Below, one piece after another: positions 1 through 9,680 of a DNA stretch of 64,000 bases. The translations under genes and the position numbers were made by a program. The DNA is from Panulirus ornatus. Taxonomy: Eukaryota; Arthropoda; Malacostraca; Decapoda; Palinuridae. Position 1 is the first letter of the stretch, and every line of letters begins with the position of its first letter. The stretch spans positions 59,965,555 through 60,029,554 of the forward strand of contig NC_092232.1 in the NCBI RefSeq assembly GCF_036320965.1, in the 5' to 3' direction. Below the pieces are notes generated by a model. That model was not told where the DNA came from. It saw only the letters and a list, made by a program, of their open reading frames with translations, and searched no databases.

Positions 1-86
1 CCTACTTTAAGTGGTGATATTGAAATCCATTTGCTCCAGTGTGCCCCTCTGTCCGTTTGTTTTATGTCCATCTAAAGATGCATACG

Positions 87-1049
87 TTCATTTTTTGATG
101 TAGATTGATTTCCCATCTTAGTTTCGTCTACGGAATTCTACATCTTCAGCTCAGCACACCATTGTGGTAATGATGGGAAAGTTACCACATTCATAAGCCG
201 AGTGCACGTAGCTTATCCCACCTCGTTAGAGAGAAAACTTACCTGTGTTTGAATTAATGAACGGGAACAAAGAAGACAAAATTTTACTACACATTTATTA
301 TACAACTATATAATTTATATTATGTACATTACCACATTTCCTGCACTTTCCATTTCCATCACAAATTTGCTGAGGTCATAACCTTGTAGTTACTATTACC
401 TTACAACCTTAAGGATGGTGGTCTACAACACCTCTAGATTGATGGAGAAAACGAAAAGTTTCGTTTTACTATTAAGACCACAGAAATACGGTAATTCCAC
501 TTCACTACCACTAACTACTAGTTATTTTACTTGTTGATTTTCACGAATGAGATATTCATCCTCTGAGCGAAGCCATACAATAATCGTCCTTATCTACTCT
601 GAGCATTGGATAGCCTCCTGATGACCAAGATTGCTGTTTTGGTTGACCGTTTCCCTTGTTACTGCTGCGCCTCACTGCACACCTTACATGAGTGCCTTCC
701 ACAGTATTAGGGACAGCTGCTGGGCCTCACTGTAGCTACTTCTGGGACGGTTGCCAATCTTCCTCGTATTCCCTCATGACCACAGCGCCAAACCGACTCC
801 CGCCATCAGGCCGAAACGCACAAACATTTCTGACAAAATTGAGACAACCGCTTTCGCGTCAGTTTTGACACCAAGTGAATTTATACGACAATTACGTTTA
901 AGATGCTTGGTTTTTCGTTCATGGATTGAACAGAAGCAACCAACGATGGTTGCTACTGCCCAATCCATGAAGTCCCCCCCACCACGGAAAGGTAACCAAG
1001 CTTCGGGGGGGATGGGTGTTTACCCTGACGCCAACGGAGAAACTCAATA
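87..1049 (+). repeat. Left terminal inverted repeat of the 8.6 kb element
   Basis: It matches the reverse complement of 7708-8664. The inner ~300 bp are almost identical between the arms, with one amino-acid change over ~100 codons of the aligned frame. The outer ~150 bp differ by roughly 8 percent by eye. The inner edge is sharp: both arms agree up to the AACTCAATA sequence ending at about 1049. Confidence 0.85.
774..968 (-). CDS. Small outward-facing ORF inside the left TIR (64 aa), unknown
   Basis: This ATG-started 64-codon frame is conserved in both TIRs with one substitution (K versus E near residue 24). It starts MDWAVATIVGCF and ends GLALWS. The opposite frame is also open but has no ATG at its start, which slightly favours this strand. 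Residues about 32-52 (SLGVKTDAKAVVSILSEMFV) faintly recall the L1-alpha2 part of histone H2B, but this is too weak to name it. Conservation alone does not prove coding, because TIR arms can be homogenised as DNA. Confidence 0.25.
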   Translation of the reverse strand: MDWAVATIVGCFCSIHERKTKHLKRNCRINSLGVKTDAKAVVSILSEMFVRFGLMAGVGLALWS

Positions 1050-1239
1050 TTAGTGCAGAGATCTTTTCCTCGGTAAAGAAAGTGTAGCCGGACTCCGCCC
1101 TCATGAGGTTACTGCACGACAGCAAAGATCACCCTTTGGTGGGCTGTGCTATAGGCAGCACAGCTCCGTCAAAGATCTCACTCCATAAGTGAACTTATAT
1201 AGATTCCTTTTTGAACATTTTGTCTTGTCTATAAGGAAC

Positions 1240-1998
1240 TCATCCGTTCTTCTCCAGTGAAAGCAAAAAATCATCGAGAAATTCATTTGCTTCCTCAATA
1301 TCAGGATCTTGTGGCTCTGTGTTGGGGACGGGGCTGGTGGGCTGTGTCTCTGGCTGTGTCTGGAGAGCGGGGCTGGTGGTCTCTGTGACTGGCTGTGTCT
1401 GGGGAGCGGGGCTGGTGGTCTCTGTGACTGGTTGTGTATGGAGAGCGGGGCTGGTGGTTTCTGTGACTGGTTGTGTATGGAGAGCGGGGCTGGTGGTCTC
1501 TGTGACTGGCTGTGCCTGGGAAGCGGGGCTGGTGGTCTCTGTGCCTTGCTGTGTCTGGAGATCAGGGGAAGTTTTGGGTATAAATTTCAATATACTGTGA
1601 GCGATATCGTCTCTCAACCGATTCCTCTCGATCTTCTCTTGCACGGCCTTCATGATACGTTTGGGCGGCTTTCTCCATTTTCTTTGCATTTCAGTTGGTG
1701 ATCCTGCGCCATCGAGCCACATGATACCAGAATAGTATCGTTCCTGTTTCCCAACGGGTCCAATCTTGGTGTCACACATGATGCCGAGTGAACCCAAATG
1801 GCGGCCGATGTTTACGTTGGAAGCCACGGGCTCGTTATGTATCTTGCAGTAACTTTCATACCGTTGCTGCAGCTCTTTCCTGCTGATAAGGTACCGCTTC
1901 ATAGTAATAGTCTTTCCCTTCATTTGAACGAAGGTATTCATGAAACTAACAAAGGAAGCCTTTCCTTTGTAATCCCGTTTGTAGTAACAGAAGGCCAT
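1240..1998 (-). CDS. Winged-helix (RFX/D5-like) DNA-binding protein with 13-residue repeats and acidic tail
   Basis: The first ATG is at 1998 and gives ~252 aa; the frame is open further upstream only from a GTG. Residues ~35-90 have the spacing of RFX-type or primase-C-terminal (D5) winged helices: RYESYCKIHN, then a P..SN.NIGRHLGSLG helix, then GPVGKQERYYSGIMW as the wing. A basic stretch follows (RKWRKPPKRIMK). Next come about six tandem 13-residue units of the type PVTETTSPALHTQ, a 39 bp DNA repeat. The C terminus is acidic and hydrophobic (EEANEFLDDFLLSLE), like an activation or docking peptide. The gene lies just inside the left TIR and reads outward. A DNA-binding regulator or replication protein of the element is my inference; no helicase or primase domain is attached. 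The antisense frames here are low-complexity shadows of the repeat. Confidence 0.5.
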   Translation of the reverse strand: MAFCYYKRDYKGKASFVSFMNTFVQMKGKTITMKRYLISRKELQQRYESYCKIHNEPVASNVNIGRHLGSLGIMCDTKIGPVGKQERYYSGIMWLDGAGSPTEMQRKWRKPPKRIMKAVQEKIERNRLRDDIAHSILKFIPKTSPDLQTQQGTETTSPASQAQPVTETTSPALHTQPVTETTSPALHTQPVTETTSPAPQTQPVTETTSPALQTQPETQPTSPVPNTEPQDPDIEEANEFLDDFLLSLEKNG

Positions 1999-2239
1999 TG
2001 AAGACGTGGACTGGGTCAGGCGAAGTAACACAGACTAACAAGATAGTCCTATAATCAATGGTCCTGTATCAGCACTGAACTCGAGATACGTCAGAACGAC
2101 AATTTCAACCCAGGGCTGGAGGGCCAATTGATGATATTCTCACGTCTTGCTCAACCAAGTAACCTCGGTTAGACCTTGTTTATATTTAAATATAGTAAAG
2201 CTAATATAGTGAAGCTTGATGATTCTATTCATATGTAAG

Positions 2240-2555
<316 letters not shown>

Positions 2556-2637
2556 CAATAATGGATGGAACTTGGGTCCTAAGGTGATTTTGTTGTTGGA
2601 GTGGGACCTCCAGCCATTCTGTTCACCTATTCCCTTT

Positions 2638-3092
2638 CTAGACATGTGGTGGTGCATTGGGTAGTGTGGCAACCTTCGTCTTCATCTTTTTGGGTGCAGG
2701 CTTGCAAACCTCGTGGAGTAGTTGTGGGGTTTGCTTCTTTGCTGCACCCGACATAGCCATCTGGGCGTAGCTATCTACCCGGGCTGGTGGGTCAGCCAGC
2801 ATAGCTACACGCTCACTCGGTACCTGGGCTGGTGGACGAGCAGCCTTCCTTTCTTCCATGGCTACAGTCTGCCTAACGACCTGGGGTTGTGGAGCTGCCA
2901 TCCTTACTACCACCCAGGTTGGTTGGGCAGCCTTCTTTCGTTTCTTTGCTACACCCTTCTGGTTGGGCTAGTTGGGCAACCTTCTTTTTCCTCTTCTTCG
3001 ATACAACCTGCCAACCGAATTCGTCTGCTGGTGGGTCCGTTTCTTTCATGGATACAACCTCTGTAGCCACTTGGGCTGGCCGGTCAACCTTC
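2638..3092 (-). pseudogene. Lysine/alanine-rich basic protein gene, frameshifted
   Basis: Two overlapping minus-strand frames, 3070-2873 and 2913-2638, show the same style of composition and appear to be one gene broken by a frameshift around 2905-2960. The first part contains KKRKKKVAQLAQ; the continuing frame has AKKRKKAAQP and then segments rich in A, P, R and V, ending [19 protein letters not shown]. The DNA shows a loose ~60 bp repetition coding for these K/A/P segments. It resembles a nuclear or nucleic-acid-packing basic protein by composition only, and I do not recognise a family. It sits upstream of the winged-helix gene on the same strand. Confidence 0.35.
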
Positions 3093-3116
3093 GATTGTAG
3101 GTAAAAGTATATATAT

Positions 3117-3935
3117 AGAATAATGTGGTTATCATCAGCAGCCAGAGGCCATTCCTCCCTCCTTGCCTGCAGAGTTCTTGATTTTCTGGAAAGTTCTACG
3201 AGATTCTGGTAAGATAAATACCATTGAGAGGACGTTGTTAGGGGACAGTCAGGTTCAGTTTAGAGTTGGTTGTGGGATGGTCCTTTTACTGTGTCGTATC
3301 AGCCAGATGGGTATTTCTTTTCACAGTTTTCGTTAAAGTTTGTTTTCTAGAAGCATAATCTAGAGCACTATTTTCCATATGTTTATCATTTTTCTTGTTA
3401 TAGTTTGATTATGATCATTAGTTTTGTTATTGTTGATGTTCAGATATTTCATGTTATGTTCGTGATTGCCGTGGAAGCGTCTGACATCTTGCTAGAAGAC
3501 TTTCTGGTCACAATATTTCTGCACTGGGGAGTTGATCGTATTCTTTTATTGCAGGTTTTGTTATTATCTTGCTTTACATTAAGGCCTACTGGAGGTTTTC
3601 CCAATGCTGGTTGAACATATGTCCAGCAACAGGATATGGCGTAAGATACAGTATTGATGAAACTTATCTATCTATATACCTATCTAAATATCGCTCTACC
3701 AATCTATCTATCTAACTATCTATCTATCTATATATCTATCTTTATCTGAAAGTCAACAATAATAAAATCATTGATATATGAAGTATAACAATGTCCTCTC
3801 AATGGCAATTATCTCACCAGAATCTTCTAGAACCTTCCAGAAAACTATGAACTCTGCAGGCAAGGAGGGAGGAATGGTCTCCGGCTATTGATAAAACCAT
3901 ATTATTCCATATATATGTTTATATATACATATTTA
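3117..3935. mobile_element. Hairpin (MITE-like) element, copy 1, without tRNA
   Basis: Arms at about 3117-3260 and 3775-3935 are inverted repeats of each other: AGAATAATGTGGTT, then CCATTCCTCCCTCC, then CTGCAGAG. They enclose ~500 bp that includes a TATC tetranucleotide run at about 3660-3745. The arms are the same family as those at 3978-4937 but lack the tRNA block. No coding capacity is evident in the loop. Confidence 0.65.
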
Positions 3936-4010
3936 TGTATATATATGAATGTATATATAACGTACAGAATAATGCGGCCATCATCAGTATCGAAGAAAAC
4001 TGAAAAGATG

Positions 4011-4082
4011 AGGTCCCACCGAGATTCGAACTCGGATTGCTGGATTTAGAGTCCAGAGTGCTAACCCTTACACCATGGGACC
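4011..4082 (-). tRNA. tRNA-Gln-like gene with CTA anticodon (possible amber suppressor)
   Basis: 72 nt, starting GGTCCCATGG and ending CGGTGGGACCT. The acceptor stem GGTCCCA/TGGGACC is complete. The anticodon stem CTGGA/TCCAG closes a 7 nt loop CTCTAAA, giving anticodon CTA at 4047-4049, which reads the UAG stop codon. The T arm has GTTCGAATC. Downstream on the minus strand there is a TTTT within ~10 nt, a Pol III stop. Its body is the Gln type (compare the TTG copy at 4833-4904), so CTA is one or two changes from a Gln anticodon. Whether it is expressed is unknown; mutated tRNA copies in repeats are common. Confidence 0.75.
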
Positions 4083-4606
4083 TGATAAGAACAGATGTGA
4101 TTTCATCTAAATGTTTTACATATAATCAACCAGAGGCCATTCCTCCCTCCCTGCCTGCAGGGTTCAAGGTTTTCTAGAAGGTTCTCGAAGATTCTGGTAA
4201 GATCATTACCTTTGAGAGGTCGTCGTTAGATGACAGTCAGGTTCACTCTATGGTTGGTGTTTGTAGTTGGTTGTCCGAGGATGTTGTTATACTTGATCAA
4301 TTTTGTAATTGTTGACTTTCAGGTAGGAAGTACTCATTTACGATGCATCCTTGTACTCACAACAACCTTATGAGTCACTTCAAGATTTATCTTCACTACA
4401 ACTTTGTCTTCACTACACTATTAAGGTTGAAGTCAATGGTCACATTCACTACTATCTCAACACGACTGGTCTTATACCTAACCCATATTATCACTACATC
4501 CATGTACATGTATTTCTTGCAGAATAACGCAGATATCAATGATTTCTGTGAAAGTTGACATATACAGCCTTACGTATCTATCGATCTGTCTAATATCTTT
4601 TTTTAC

Positions 4607-4648
<42 letters not shown>

Positions 4649-4832
4649 AAATCAGAAAGTCAACAACAATATCATTAATGATACGTATAACTACGTCCTC
4701 TCAATGGCATTTCCTACCCAGAATCTTCGAGAACCTTCTAGAAAACCTTGAACCCTGCAGGCAGGGAGGGAGGAATGGCCTCTGGTTGATTATATGTAAA
4801 ACATTTAGATGAAATCACATCTTTTCTTATCA

Positions 4833-4904
4833 GGTCCCATGGTGTAAAGGTTAGCACTCTGGACTTTGGATCCAGCAATCCGAGTTCGAATCTCGGTGGG
4901 ACCT
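4833..4904 (+). tRNA. tRNA-Gln (TTG anticodon)
   Basis: 72 nt, starting GGTCCCATGG and ending GGTGGGACCT with the U discriminator typical of this tRNA. The anticodon stem CTGGA/TCCAG encloses the loop CTTTGGA, so the anticodon TTG lies at 4866-4868. Internal A and B boxes are recognisable and a TTTT follows at about 4911. It is the mirror partner of the CTA tRNA at 4011-4082 in the other arm of the hairpin element. Confidence 0.85.
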
Positions 4905-5298
4905 CATCTTTTCAGTTTTCTTAGAAACTGATGATGGAACTGAGCCATATAGTTGACCTTCGATGGACATATATTTCTTACGGCCCACCATTTTATTTAA
5001 GTATGAAGATCTCACGGCAGAGCGGAAACGTGTGATATTCAAAATCAAAAGCCGCAATTGCCCTCATGGTAATGGCCGACATGTTTGCAGACAGATGACA
5101 CAGACATGTGAGAAGTTAGACAAATATGGACGTTCCTGGTTGCTGTATAGACTAGGTTTATTATCACTTGTAATGAAGGAGAAATGTTGCACATTATTCC
5201 ACACCTTTTTTATTTAGGCTAGGTTAGGCTAGGATGAATAGGGTCCATAACGTAACAGAGCTGGGAAATGCATCATATCGGATCTGTATTTGTGCAAA

Positions 5299-5481
5299 AT
5301 GGCGCAAGTTTGTGGAAGTGATTTACGCAATGCCGGAGAGAATCCACCTCCACCAGAAATAATGTCTCAGACCATACAATATCTGCTGTTGGACGAGCAG
5401 GGGACATTAGACCAATATATTCCTGTAGTTTACTGCTCTTCCCAAACACGCAGCAAGACATTCGTAAAAGCGTTAAACTGA
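5299..5481 (+). CDS. Short ORF (60 aa), unknown, inside the 8.6 kb element
   Basis: The frame starts MAQVCGSDLRNAGE at an ATG and ends SKTFVKALN. Its composition looks protein-like and it includes a PPPPE stretch. It is short, no family is recognised, and the opposite strand is also open over the same bases. It may be an exon of a larger gene or chance. Confidence 0.2.
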   Translation: MAQVCGSDLRNAGENPPPPEIMSQTIQYLLLDEQGTLDQYIPVVYCSSQTRSKTFVKALN

Positions 5482-6170
5482 ACTTTTCCATCGGTTTTCA
5501 TATCTTTAATTACTTACACCAGCTCCAACAGATGGAAAAAATCATTTGAAACATCAGAAATTATTTGCCTATAAAAAGCATTTTGATCGATCGTACCAAA
5601 TATTCAATTATTTATGTACCCGACAAAATATTCAGTCACTCCTATATCCAACATTTTTCCTGCTGGCTGGTGCCGTTAAAGTCATATGGTAATTTACCGC
5701 AATTAGATTATAGATATATTCATCTATATGGAATGGCTCAGCGTGAAGAAACATATATATTTTCACTAAATCCTCCTCTTCACTACACTCCCATCTTCAC
5801 TACATAGTTCAAACACATCTTGACTACACCATTGTATGACCACATTGTGTTCTTATCTTCACCACAGCCTCGGCAAAATTGATGTTTTCTTTACACATCA
5901 GGGTAGATGGCCATCTTTATGATGACAGAGAACACACATAACATATCAAACCACTTATCTTTAGTCACTTTAATCTAATTTCTGCTGATAAAAACGAATT
6001 ATAATGACAATCCTTGTGTTCTGTGACGGGACATTGTACGGGTGAAGGAACTGTTGTCAGGCACATGTATCAAACTATTGAGAAATTAACTTAACTGTAT
6101 TAAAGTATTAACTTCACTATATTACACTTCTCTATATTAAGCTATGCTAGGATATGATCAGCTCCCAGGT

Positions 6171-6206
6171 TATATAAGGGCGGGAGCCAGGCCGAGAGCA
6201 TCATTT
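6171..6206 (+). promoter_or_regulatory. TATA box plus initiator-like core promoter
   Basis: TATATAAG lies at 6171-6178. An arthropod-style initiator TCATTT lies at 6201-6206, with its A about 32 bp downstream of the first T of the TATA box. This is the normal TATA-to-start distance. It points at the gene beginning at 6331, leaving a ~130 nt leader. Confidence 0.6.
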
Positions 6207-6330
6207 GAGCTGTGACCTCTGTCGAGAGAACATCTCTGCTCCGCCTTGCAAGCTCCCTCAACCTTTCCTCGAGCACTTCAATATAATAATTTTCACCAAG
6301 GAGGTAGGACGATCCTCCTTTGTCCAGGAG

Positions 6331-7250
6331 ATGGAATTTGAATATGTCCATGTATTTGACATGGGCTATGGCTGTGTGGAAATGGAAGTGGAATACCCAG
6401 AAGTGGAAGTGATGGATGGAGTGGAACTTGGCTGTGTGGATATGGAGGTGGAATACCCAGACGTTGAAGAGATGGATGGAGTGGAATTGGTGGAATACCC
6501 GGACGTGGAAGTCATGGATGGAGTGGAATTTGGCTGTGTGGATATGGAGGTGGAATACCCAGAAGTGGAATTGGAGGAAATGGAATATGGGTGAAGCATG
6601 TATGAACGCCATATGGATTTGGTGAAGGTTGACCTCGTAATGTTTTGACGTAAAATAGGTCAACCACTGTGACCATGTGGCGGGGAGGGCCACATCCACC
6701 AACCACGAAGCGAGCCCCACCACGGAGAAGTATCCTGGCTGCATCCACGTACGAGAACCACGGCGGGAGTGCCGTAATCCAGTACCCCTGCTATGCCTCC
6801 TACAAGAAGGCACTTCTTGCCAACGTGACACCACTTTCCGTCAACGGTCGCTGTGCAAAAGTGAAACCTCACCGTCCCACTGATGCTGACCAAGTGACCT
6901 CGCCCACTCAAGTGGCACTGCAGCCCACACGCCCTACCAGACACACCATCCATGAGGAAATGCAGCCCACCCCACTTGTCAGGCCCACCTTCAGGGAGAC
7001 ATGGCAGGTCTCAAGACCTGTCAGGCCCACCATTCAAGACCGACTTGGTCCCCCAACACACGTCAGGCCCACCATTCAAGACCGACTTGGTCCCCCAACA
7101 CATGTCAGGCCCAGCGTTCTAGACCGACTGGGACCAATAACACATGACATGTCCTACGTTACAGACCGACTACACTCCGCACCACGTACGGCCGTTAAAA
7201 GGCGTGTCGAGATGACACACGTTCCCCGTGCCAAAAGATTCAGTTGGTGA
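6331..7250 (+). CDS. Acidic-repeat plus basic-repeat protein, two exons, unknown
   Basis: Exon 1 starts at the first ATG downstream of the promoter (6331) and codes ~86 residues dominated by acidic units such as MEVEYPEVEVMDGVEL, repeated about four times. It would stop at 6592, but the stop overlaps a GT donor (GG|GTGAAG, intron start 6591). An acceptor AAAATAG ends at 6658, and joining them is in phase with the next frame. Exon 2 begins ...TVTMWRGGPHPP, is proline, arginine and threonine rich, and has two 14-residue repeats VRPTIQDRLGPPTH plus two degenerate copies. It ends with a basic tail (AVKRRVEM...RAKRFSW). Without splicing there would be two separate ORFs (6331-6594 and 6675-7250). 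No family is recognised. A charged two-part protein suggests nucleic acid or scaffold binding, which is inference. AATAAA follows at 7695. Confidence 0.45.
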
Positions 7251-7694
7251 GGAACCTGAGTTCTTTCTTCCTGCTGGTGCTGCAGGAGAACACGGTCCTA
7301 GAGTGGACACTGGAGATGTGTTTGTGTTTGTGTTTGGGTTATCACTGAGGAACCAACACCAAGACAACTTTAGTTTCGCCCTCGACAAGGGTTACGTTAA
7401 TCTAGCGGAAGTCTGGCTTTCTCCCAGTAATGGATGACACATAATATCTCCGTAGGGACGTTGAAAAACAAAGAAAGAAAAAAATGGGAACATTATCCCG
7501 CCCAAAAAAATACATAAATTCACGGGGATAATTTCCTTCAAAGAAAAAATGAAACTCTTCCGACGCTACCGTGCCTTCCATAAAGCAACCCTCAAAGAAA
7601 TCACTTTGCGCAAGGACTCGGTTAGCCAATCTTCATATGACTGGGGCTATTCATCCCTCTGATTGATTCATTTTTCAAGATTAAGGAAAGTTAT

Positions 7695-7700
7695 AATAAA
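7695..7700 (+). promoter_or_regulatory. Polyadenylation signal AATAAA
   Basis: A canonical hexamer ~450 bp after the stop at 7248-7250 and 8 bp before the inner edge of the right TIR. It would end the transcript that starts near 6203. Confidence 0.35.
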
Positions 7701-7707
7701 AATATTG

Positions 7708-8664
7708 TATTGAGTTTCTCCGTTGGCGTCAGGGTAAACACCCATCCCCCCCGAAGCTTGGTTACCTTTCCGTGGTGGGGGGGACTTCATGGATTGGGCA
7801 GTAGCAACCATCGTTGGTTGCTTCTGTTCAATCCATGAACGAAAAACCAAGCATCTTGAACGTAATTGTCGTATAAATTCACTTGGTGTCAAAACTGACG
7901 CGAAAGCGGTTGTCTCAATTTTGTCAGAAATGTTTGTGCGTTTCGGCCTGATGGCGGGAGTCGGTTTGGCGCTGTGGTCATGAGGGAATACGAGGAAGAT
8001 TGGCAACCGTCCCAGAAGTAGCTACAGTGAGGCCCAGCAGCTGTCCCTAATACTGTGGAAGGCACTCATGTAAGGTGTGCAGTGAGGCGCACCAGTAACA
8101 ACGGAAACGGACAACCAAAACAGCAACCTTGATCATCAGGAGGCTATCCAATGCTCAGAGTAGATAAGGACGATTATTGTATGGCTTCGCTCAGAGGATG
8201 AAAATCTTAGCCGTGAAAATCAACAAGTAAAATAACTAGTAGTTAGTGGTAGTGAAGTGGAATTACCGTATTTCTGTGGTCTTAATAGTAAAACGAAACT
8301 TTTTGTTTTCTCCATCAATCTACAGGGGTTGTAGACCACCATCCTTAAGGTTGTAAGGTAATGGTAACTACAAGGTTATGACCTCAGCAAATTTGTGATG
8401 GAAAGTGCAGGAAATGTGGTAATGTATATAATATAAATTATATAGTTGCATAATGAATGTGTATTAAAATTTAGTCTTCTCTGTTCCCGTTCATTAATCC
8501 AAATACAGGTAAGTTTTCTCTCTAACGAGGTGGGATAAGCTACGTGCACTCGGCTTGTAAATGTGGTGACTTTCCCTTCATTACCACAATGGTATGCTGA
8601 ACTGAAGATGTAGAATTCCGTAGATGAAACTAAGATAGGAAATCAATCTACATCAAAAATTGAA
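7708..8664 (-). repeat. Right terminal inverted repeat of the 8.6 kb element
   Basis: It is the reverse complement of 87-1049, with small indels. The sequence outside (from ~8665, GGCGCCGC then TGTG...) is unrelated to the left flank. Confidence 0.85.
7789..7983 (+). CDS. Small outward-facing ORF inside the right TIR (64 aa), unknown
   Basis: This is the right-arm copy of the frame at 774-968 (minus), ATG at 7789, one residue different. The inward frame on the other strand is also open, ending near 7668 beyond the TIR edge. It is uncertain whether either is translated. Confidence 0.25.
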   Translation: MDWAVATIVGCFCSIHERKTKHLERNCRINSLGVKTDAKAVVSILSEMFVRFGLMAGVGLALWS

Positions 8665-8671
8665 GGCGCCG

Positions 8672-8675
<4 letters not shown>

Positions 8676-8723
<48 letters not shown>

Positions 8724-8831
8724 ACTACTTTAGTCATTATCACGTGAGTCTTTTGAGGAAGGATTTGTACACTCGTGTTACCCCGTCTCTTATCCTTGTA
8801 AGTGTAAAATATGTTTTCACTCCTATGTGCG

Positions 8832-8874
<43 letters not shown>
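8676..8874. repeat. (TG)n and (CA)n tracts in inverted orientation
   Basis: A (TG)n run at about 8676-8722 is followed 110 bp later by a (CA)n run at about 8834-8874. The two are complementary and could pair as a stem with a 110 nt loop. The cysteine/valine and threonine/histidine frames here are shadows. Confidence 0.9.
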
Positions 8875-8879
<5 letters not shown>

Positions 8880-9032
8880 ACCTATAATATTATCTAGTAT
8901 TTTCTTCAGACGGATATCTTACACCTTGATTATAAAAGACAAAGAAAAATTTATAAAAACATATACATATATTTACACACGTGTAGATATATGTTATGTA
9001 TTCAAATTTGGCGGAGAAATTCTTTATAAATT

Positions 9033-9425
9033 AACAAACGTGATTGAGGACTTAAAGAATCTGGTACAAACATAATGGTTATTGTGATAAATTATTTATT
9101 TATGGTAAATATGTATTGTGTTGCATTATAATGGTTGTTCAGGACCAAGGTTCTTAAACCTGAATCAGTGAAATACTATCAGAAATAGAAAACCTGTTAA
9201 ACATAAACATTTATATTGATTAACCACAGAATATATTTTCCTCTTGGTATGTAAAAGAAAATACAGTACAGGGAGCTAGTTTGAGGAATAGTATTTCATA
9301 TTTTAACAAAATATTTACCTTTAATAGCGTCCCTTATCTTTCGTCATCATTTCTTATGTTTACTATCAAGAAATGTCTTTTATCTAACATAAAAATTCTG
9401 TCTAGGTATTTGATTAATGTTGTCC
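9033..9425 (+). repeat. Partial copy of a local gene-tail repeat
   Basis: It matches 15724-16110 in the same orientation: ACAAACGTGA..., GGACTTAAAGAATCTGGTA, TTGCATTATAATGGTTGTTCAG, and TATTTGATTAATGTT at the end. The match stops at about 9425, exactly where the coding part of the 15.7-16.5 kb copy begins. So only the non-coding (3' UTR-like) portion is duplicated here. Confidence 0.75.
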
Positions 9426-9445
9426 AAGGATGAGCTACATGCCAC

Positions 9446-9680
9446 ACGTGGTCAGATCACAGTGGTGGTGGTCAGGTCAGTGGGCGGTGTGTGTGTGTGT
9501 GTGTGTGTAGCCCCTGGGTTCATGTTGGCCACAGCCACCCACCGGCCGGGCGGTAGTGGTGGTGGTCAGGTCACAGTGGTGGTGGTCAGGTCAGTGGACG
9601 GTGTGTGTGTGTGTGTGTGTGTGTAGCCCCTGGGTTCATGTTGGCCACAGCCACCCACCGGCCAGCCGGGCGGTAGTTTA
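9446..9680. repeat. Tandem duplication of ~117 bp
   Basis: Two head-to-tail copies share GGTCA...CAGTGGTGGTGGTCAGGTCAG, a short (GT)n, TAGCCCCTGGGTTCATGTTGG and CCACCCACCGGCC. The second copy has a longer GT run and a small CAGC insertion at its end. No coding role is seen. Confidence 0.85.

Larger units (their letters stand above)
3978..4937. mobile_element. Hairpin (MITE-like) element, copy 2, with a tRNA-Gln-type gene in each arm
   Basis: Arms at about 3978-4270 and 4660-4937 are inverted repeats. Reading inward, each arm contains an outer CATCATCAG block, a tRNA pointing outward, then the CCAGAGGCCATTCC block shared with the neighbouring copy at 3117-3935. The loop carries a TATC microsatellite at about 4605-4645. 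The frames in the loop look non-coding. Confidence 0.7.

Noticed and set aside
751..1053. 100 aa inward ORF in the TIR
   Set aside because: It starts at TTG, its first ATG is far into the frame, and the outward frame on the other strand is ATG-started.
5565..5807. 80 aa plus-strand ORF inside the 8.6 kb element
   Set aside because: AT-rich, no ATG-supported start that I can confirm, and no domain-like pattern.
6142..6834. 230 aa minus-strand ORF rich in F, H, I and W
   Set aside because: It is the antisense image of the acidic repeat. The plus strand has a TATA/Inr promoter, an ATG and splice sites; the minus strand has no comparable support.
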